Assembly (NCBI GenBank): GCA_014843695.1
Contig: CM026387.1
Coordinates: 74,551,791 to 74,615,790, forward strand
DNA from: Archivesica marissinica
Lineage: Eukaryota > Mollusca > Bivalvia > Venerida > Vesicomyidae
Reading direction: 5' to 3'
DNA length: 64,000 bases
Shown here: positions 58,201 to 64,000 of the stretch, piece after piece
Layout: each line of letters starts with the position of its first letter
Position numbering within the stretch: the first letter of the stretch is position 1
The notes under the pieces: generated by a model
Seen by the model: the letters and a program-made list of their open reading frames with translations, nothing else
The model's database searches: none
Told to the model about the DNA's origin: nothing
Position numbers and translations under genes: made by a program

Positions 58201-61200
58201 GTAGACAGGTTGAACAAAGCTTGTGCTATGTGGTTTAACTCTCGTAGACAGGTTCAACAAAGCTTGTGCTATGTGGTTTAACTCTCGTAGACAGGTTCAA
58301 CAAAGCTTGTGCTATGTGGTTTAACTCTCGTAGACAGGTTCAACAAAGCTTGTGCTATGTGGTTTAACTCTCGTAGACAGGTTCAACAAAGCTTGTGCTA
58401 TGTGGTTTAACTCTCGTAGACAGGTTCAACAAAGCTTGTGCTATGTGGTTTAACTCTCGTAGACAGGTTCAACAAAGCTTGTGCTATGCGGTTTATCTCT
58501 CGTAGACAGGTTGTTCAAAGCTTTTGCTAATTGGTTTATCTCCCGTAGAAAGGTTGAACAAAGCGTGTGTAAATTGGTTCATCTCCCGTAGAAAGATTGA
58601 ACAAAGCGTGTGTAAATTGGTTTATCTCCCGTAGACAGGTTGTACAATGCTTGTGCTAATTGGTTTATCTCCCGTAGACAGGTTGAACAAAGCGTGTGTA
58701 AATTGGTTTATCTCTCGTAGACAGGTTGAACAAAGCTTGTGTAAATTGGTTTATCTCTCGTAGACAGGTTGAACAAAGCGTGTGTAAATTGGTTTATCTC
58801 TCGTAGACAGGTTGAACAAAGCTTGTGTAAATTGGTTTATCTCCCGTAGACAGGTTGAACAAAGCGTGTGTAAATTGGTTTATCTCCCGTAGAAAGGTTG
58901 AACAAAGCGTGTGTAAATTGATTTATCTCCCGTAGACAGGTTGAACAAAGCGTGTGTAAATTGGTTTATCTCCCGTAGAAAGGTTGAACAAAGCGTGTGT
59001 AAATTGGTTTATCACCCGTAGAAAGGTTGAACAAAGCGTGTGTAAATTGGTTTATCTCCCGTAGAAAGGTTGAACAAAGCGTGTGTAAATTGGTTTATCT
59101 CCCGTAGAAAGGTTGAACAAAGCGTGTGTAAATTGATTTATCTCCCGTAGAAAGGTTGAACAAAGCGTGTGTAAATTGGTTTATCTCCCGTAGAAAGGTT
59201 GAACAAAGCGTGTGTAAATTGGTTCATCTCCCGTAGACAGGTTGAACAAAGCGTGTGTAAATTGGTTTATCTCCCGTAGACAGGTTGAACAAAGCGTATG
59301 TAAATTGGTTTATCTCTCGTAGACAGGTTGAACAAAGCGTGTGTAAATTGGTTTATCTCCCGTAGACAGGTTGAACAAAGCTTGTGCTATGTGGTTTAAC
59401 TCTCGTAGACAGGTTCAACAAAGCCTGTGCTATGTGGTTTAACTCTCGTAGACAGGTTCAACAAAGCCTGTGCTATGTGGTTTAACTCTCGTAGACAGGT
59501 TCAACAAAGCTTGTGCTACGTGGTTTATCTCTCATAGACAGGTTGTACAAAGCTTTTGCTAATTGGTTTATCTCCCGTAGACAGGTTGAACAAAGCGTGT
59601 GTAAATTGGTTTATCTCCCGTAGACAGGTTGAACAAAGCTTGTGTAAATTGGTTTATCTCCCGTAGACAGGTTGAACAAAGCGTGTGTAAATTGGTTTAT
59701 CTCCCGTAGACAGGTTGAACAAAGCGTATGTAAATTGGTTTATCTCTCGTAGACAGGTTGAACAAAGCTTGTGTAAATTGGTTTATCTCTCGTAGACAGG
59801 TTGAACAAAGCGTGTGTAAATTGGTTTATCTCCCGTAGACAGGTTGAACAAAGCTTGTGCTATGTGGTTTAACTCTCGTAGACAGGTTGAACAAAGCTTG
59901 TGCTATGTGGTTTATCTCTCGTAGACAGGTTGAACAAAGCTTATGCTATGTGGTTTAACTCTCGTAGACAGGTTCAACAAAGCTTGTGCTATGTGGTTTA
60001 TCTCTCGTAGACAGGTTGAACAAAGCTTGTGCTAATTGGTTTATCTCCCGTAGACAGGTTGAACAAAGCGTGTGTAAATTGGTTTATCTCTCGTAGACAG
60101 GTTGAACAAAGCTTGTGCTAATTGGTTTATCTCCCGTAGACAGGTTGAACAAAGCTTGTGCTAATTGGTTTATCTCCCGTAGAAAGGTTCAACAAAGCGT
60201 GTGTAAATTGGTTTATCTCCCGTAGACAGATTGAACAAAGCTTGTGCTAATTGGAGTATCTCCCGTAGAAAGGTTCAACAAAGCGTGTGTAAATTGGTTT
60301 ATCTCCCGTAGACAGGTTGAACAAAGCGTGTGTAAATTGGTTTATCTCCGTAGACAGGTTGAACAAAGCTTGTGCTAATTTGTTTATCTCCCGTAGACAG
60401 GTTGAACAAAGCTTGTGCTAATTTGTTTATCTCCCGTAGACAGGTTGAACAAAGCTTGTGCTATGTGATTTAACTCTCGTAGACAGGTTCAACAAAGCTT
60501 GTGCTATGCGGTTTATCTCTCGTAGACAGGTTGTTCAAAGCTTTTGCTAATTGGTTTATCTCCCGTAGAAAGGTTGAACAAAGCGTGTGTAAATTGGTTC
60601 ATCTCCTGTAGAAAGATTGAACAAAGCGTGTGTAAATTGGTTTATCTCCCGTAGACAGGTTGTACAAAGCTTGTGCTAATTGGTTTATCTCCCGTAGACA
60701 GGTTGAACAAAGCGTGTGTAAATTGGTTTATCTCTCGTAGACAGGTTGAACAAAGCTTGTGTAAATTGGTTTATCTCTCGTAGACAGGTTGAACAAAGCG
60801 TGTGTAAATTGGTTTATCTCTCGTAGACAGGTTGAACAAAGCTTGTGTAAATTGGTTTATCTCCCGTAGACAGGTTGAACAAAGCGTGTGTAAATTGGTT
60901 TATCTCCCGTAGAAAGGTTGAACAAAGCGTGTGTAAATTGATTTATCTCCCGTAGACAGGTTGAACAAAGCGTGTGTAAATTGGTTTATCTCCCGTAGAA
61001 AGGTTGAACAAAGCGTGTGTAAATTGGTTTATCTCCCGTAGAAAGGTTGAACAAAGCGTGTGTAAATTGGTTTATCTCCCGTAGAAAGGTTGAACAAAGC
61101 GTGTGTAAATTGGTTTATCTCCCGTAGAAAGGTTGAACAAAGCGTGTGTAAATTGGTTTATCTCCCGTAGAAAGGTTGAACAAAGCGTGTGTAAATTGGT

Positions 61201-64000
61201 TTATCTCCCGTAGACAGGTTGTACAAAGCTTGTGCTAATTGGTTTATCTCCCGTAGACAGGTTGAACAAAGCGTGTGTAAATTGGTTTATCTCCCGTAGA
61301 CAGGTTGAACAAAGCGTGTGTAAATTGGTTTATCTCCCGTAGACAGGTTGAACAAAGCGTGTGTAAATTGGTTTATCTCCCGTAGACAGGTTGAACAAAG
61401 CGTATGTAAATTGGTTTATCTCTCGTAGACAGGTTGAACAAAGCTTGTGTAAATTGGTTTATCTCTCGTAGACAGGTTGAACAAAGCGTGTGTAAATTGG
61501 TTTATCTCCCGTAGACAGGTTGAACAAAGCTTGTGTAAATTGGTGTATCTCTCGTAGACAGGTTGAACAAAGCGTGTGTAAATTGGTTTATCTCCCGTAG
61601 ACAGGTTGAACAAAGCGTATGTAAATTGGTTTATCTCTCGTAGACAGGTTGAACAAAGCTTGTGTAAATTGGTTTATCTCTCGTAGACAGGTTGAACAAA
61701 GCGTGTGTAAATTGGTTTATCTCCCGTAGACAGGTTGAACAAAGCTTGTGCTATGTGGTTTAACTCTCGTAGACAGGTTCAACAAAGCCTGTGCTATGTG
61801 GTTTAACTCTCGTAGACAGGTTCAACAAAGCCTGTGCTATGTGGTTTAACTCTCGTAGACAGGTTCAACAAAGCTTGTGCTACGTGGTTTATCTCTCGTA
61901 GACAGGTTGTACAAAGCTTTTGCTAATTGGTTTATCTCCCGTAGACAGGTTGAACAAAGCGTGTGTAAATTGGTTTATCTCTCGTAGACAGGTTGAACAA
62001 AGCTTGTGCTAATTGGATTATCTCCCGTAGACAGGTTGAACAAAGCTTGTGCTAATTGGTTTATCTCCCGTAGAAAGGTTCAACAAAGCGTGTGTAAATT
62101 GGTTTATCTCCCGTAGACAGATTGAACAAAGCTTGTGCTAATTGGAGTATCTCCCGTAGAAAGGTTCAACAAAGCGTGTGTAAATTGGTTTATCTCCCGT
62201 AGACAGGTTGAACAAAGCGTGTGTAAATTGGTTTATCTCCCGTAGACAGGTTGAACAAAGCTTGTGCTAATTTGTTTATCTCCCGTAGACAGGTTGAACA
62301 AAGCTTGTGCTAATTTGTTTATCTCCCGTAGACAGGTTGAACAAAGCTTGTGCTATGTGATTTAACTCTCGTAGACAGGTTCAACAAAGCTTGTGCTATG
62401 CGGTTTATCTCTCGTAGACAGGTTGTTCAAAGCTTTTGCTAATTGGTTTATCTCCCGTAGAAAGGTTGAACAAAGCGTGTGTAAATTGGTTCATCTCCTG
62501 TAGAAAGATTGAACAAAACGTGTGTAAATTGGTTTATCTCCCGTAGACAGGTTGTACAAAGCTTGTGCTAATTGGTTTATCTCCCGTAGACAGGTTGAAC
62601 AAAGCGTGTGTAAATTGGTTTATCTCTCGTAGACAGGTTGAACAAAGCTTGTGTAAATTGGTTTATCTCTCGTAGACAGGTTGAACAAAGCGTGTGTAAA
62701 TTGGTTTATCTCTCGTAGACAGGTTCAACAAAGCTTGTGTAAATTGGTTTATCTCCCGTAGACAGGTTGAACAAAGCGTGTGTAAATTGGTTTATCTCCC
62801 GTAGAAAGGTTGAACAAAGCATGTGTAAATTGATTTATCTCCCGTAGACAGGTTGAACAAAGCGTGTGTAAATTGGTTTATCTCCCGTAGAAAGGTTGAA
62901 CAAAGCGTGTGTAAATTGGTTTATCTCCCGTAGAAAGGTTGAACAAAGCGTGTGTAAATTGGTTTATCTCCCGTAGAAAGGTTGAACAAAGCGTGTGTAA
63001 ATTGGTTTATCTCCCGTAGAAAGGTTGAACAAAGCGTGTGTAAATTGGTTTATCTCCCGTAGAAAGGTTGAACAAAGCGTGTGTAAATTGGGTCATCTCC
63101 CGTAGACAGGTTGTACAAAGCTTGTGCTAATTGGTTTATCTCCCGTAGACAGGTTGAACAAAGCGTGTGTAAATTGGTTTATCTCCCGTAGACAGGTTGA
63201 ACAAAGCGTATGTAAATTGGTTTATCTCTCGTAGACAGGTTGAACAAAGCTTGTGTAAATTGGTTTATCTCTCGTAGACAGGTTGAACAAAGCGTGTGTA
63301 AATTGGTTTATCTCCCGTAGACAGGTTGAACAAAGCTTGTGTAAATTGGTGTATCTCTCGTAGACAGGTTGAACAAAGCGTGTGTAAATTGGTTTATCTC
63401 CCGTAGACAGGTTGAACAAAGCGTATGTAAATTGGTTTATCTCTCGTAGACAGGTTGAACAAAGCTTGTGTAAATTGGTTTATCTCTCGTAGACAGGTTG
63501 AACAAAGCGTGTGTAAATTGGTTTATCTCCCGTAGACAGGTTGAACAAAGCTTGTGTAAATTGGTGTATCTCTCGTAGACAGGTTGAACAAAGCGTGTGT
63601 AAATTGGTTTATCTCCCGTAGACAGGTTGAACAAAGCGTATGTAAATTGGTTTATCTCTCGTAGACAGGTTGAACAAAGCTTGTGTAAATTGGTTTATCT
63701 CTCGTAGACAGGTTGAACAAAGCGTGTGTAAATTGGTTTATCTCCCGTAGACAGGTTGAACAAAGCTTGTGTAAATTGGTGTATCTCTCGTAGACAGGTT
63801 GAACAAAGCGTGTGTAAATTGGTTTATCTCCCGTAGACAGGTTGAACAAAGCGTATGTAAATTGGTTTATCTCTCGTAGACAGGTTGAACAAAGCTTGTG
63901 TAAATTGGTTTATCTCTCGTAGACAGGTTGAACAAAGCGTGTGTAAATTGGTTTATCTCCCGTAGACAGGTTGTACAAAGCTTTTGCTACTTGGTTTATC
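55266..64000. repeat. 43-bp satellite, about 200 units, open at right edge
   Basis: Two main unit types: type 1, tctcgtagacaggttcaaca then aagcttgtgctatgtggtt; type 2, tcccgtagacaggttgaaca then aagcgtgtgtaaattggtt. Type 1 fills 55266-58480; type 2 with islands of type 1 fills the rest. A five-unit block of 215 bp is repeated exactly at 63222, 63437 and 63652. A longer period of about 1.8-1.9 kb links the regions near 60465 and 62357. The four identical 65-codon minus frames are by-products. Confidence 0.97.

Overview
The window reads as nuclear DNA of an animal, most likely a lophotrochozoan such as a bivalve or other mollusc. The evidence is an AT-rich background, many tRNA-derived SINEs, decayed APE-type LINEs, TTAA-flanked MITEs, one intron-free gene and very large minisatellite arrays. 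There is no sign of bacterial or phage organisation. The taxon call is an inference from the style of the repeats. Well over half of the 64 kb is tandem repeat, and two 1000-base N gaps (25002-26001 and 43049-44048) fall inside or between arrays.

Layout. 1-4500: a 24-bp array, a decayed SINE, a dispersed block with a strong hairpin, a deleted DNA transposon keeping only the two ends of its transposase, a 22-bp array and the 3' part of a LINE. 4506-9921: a 5.4-kb element with 1.6-kb terminal inverted repeats and a 6-bp target duplication (CCTCAG). It sits inside the C-terminal coding part of that LINE, whose other half follows at 9922-10270. 10660-18756: a decayed LINE on the minus strand (ORF1, endonuclease, RT) carrying at least four later insertions: two SINEs, a TTAA MITE and a 5'-truncated younger LINE. 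20200-22830: a second kind of LINE, split by a TIR MITE. 22927-35795: a 55-bp satellite with a 2.69-kb higher-order period. 35878-39646: 11-bp, 25-bp and 21-bp arrays. 39911-40342: a TTAA MITE and a SINE. 40343-49672: 37-bp and 32-bp arrays around a gap. 49986-50870: a SINE and a 42-bp array that turns round on itself. 55266-64000: a 43-bp satellite running off the right edge.

The only convincing protein-coding gene is at 51780-53738 (+): a 652-residue membrane glycosyltransferase of family GT2, whose catalytic region looks most like bacterial glucan glucosyltransferase OpgH/MdoH. It has no introns and lies in a repeat-free island of about 3 kb.

The most interesting items are the 5.4-kb element (Polinton-like ends and target duplication, no genes, and a matching TATA box, ATG and splice donor in both inverted repeats), the OpgH-like gene, and the repeated contact between one SINE family and the edges of unrelated minisatellites. 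Nearly all long open frames elsewhere are by-products of tandem repeats without stop codons. All comparisons were made by eye; no alignment or database search was run.
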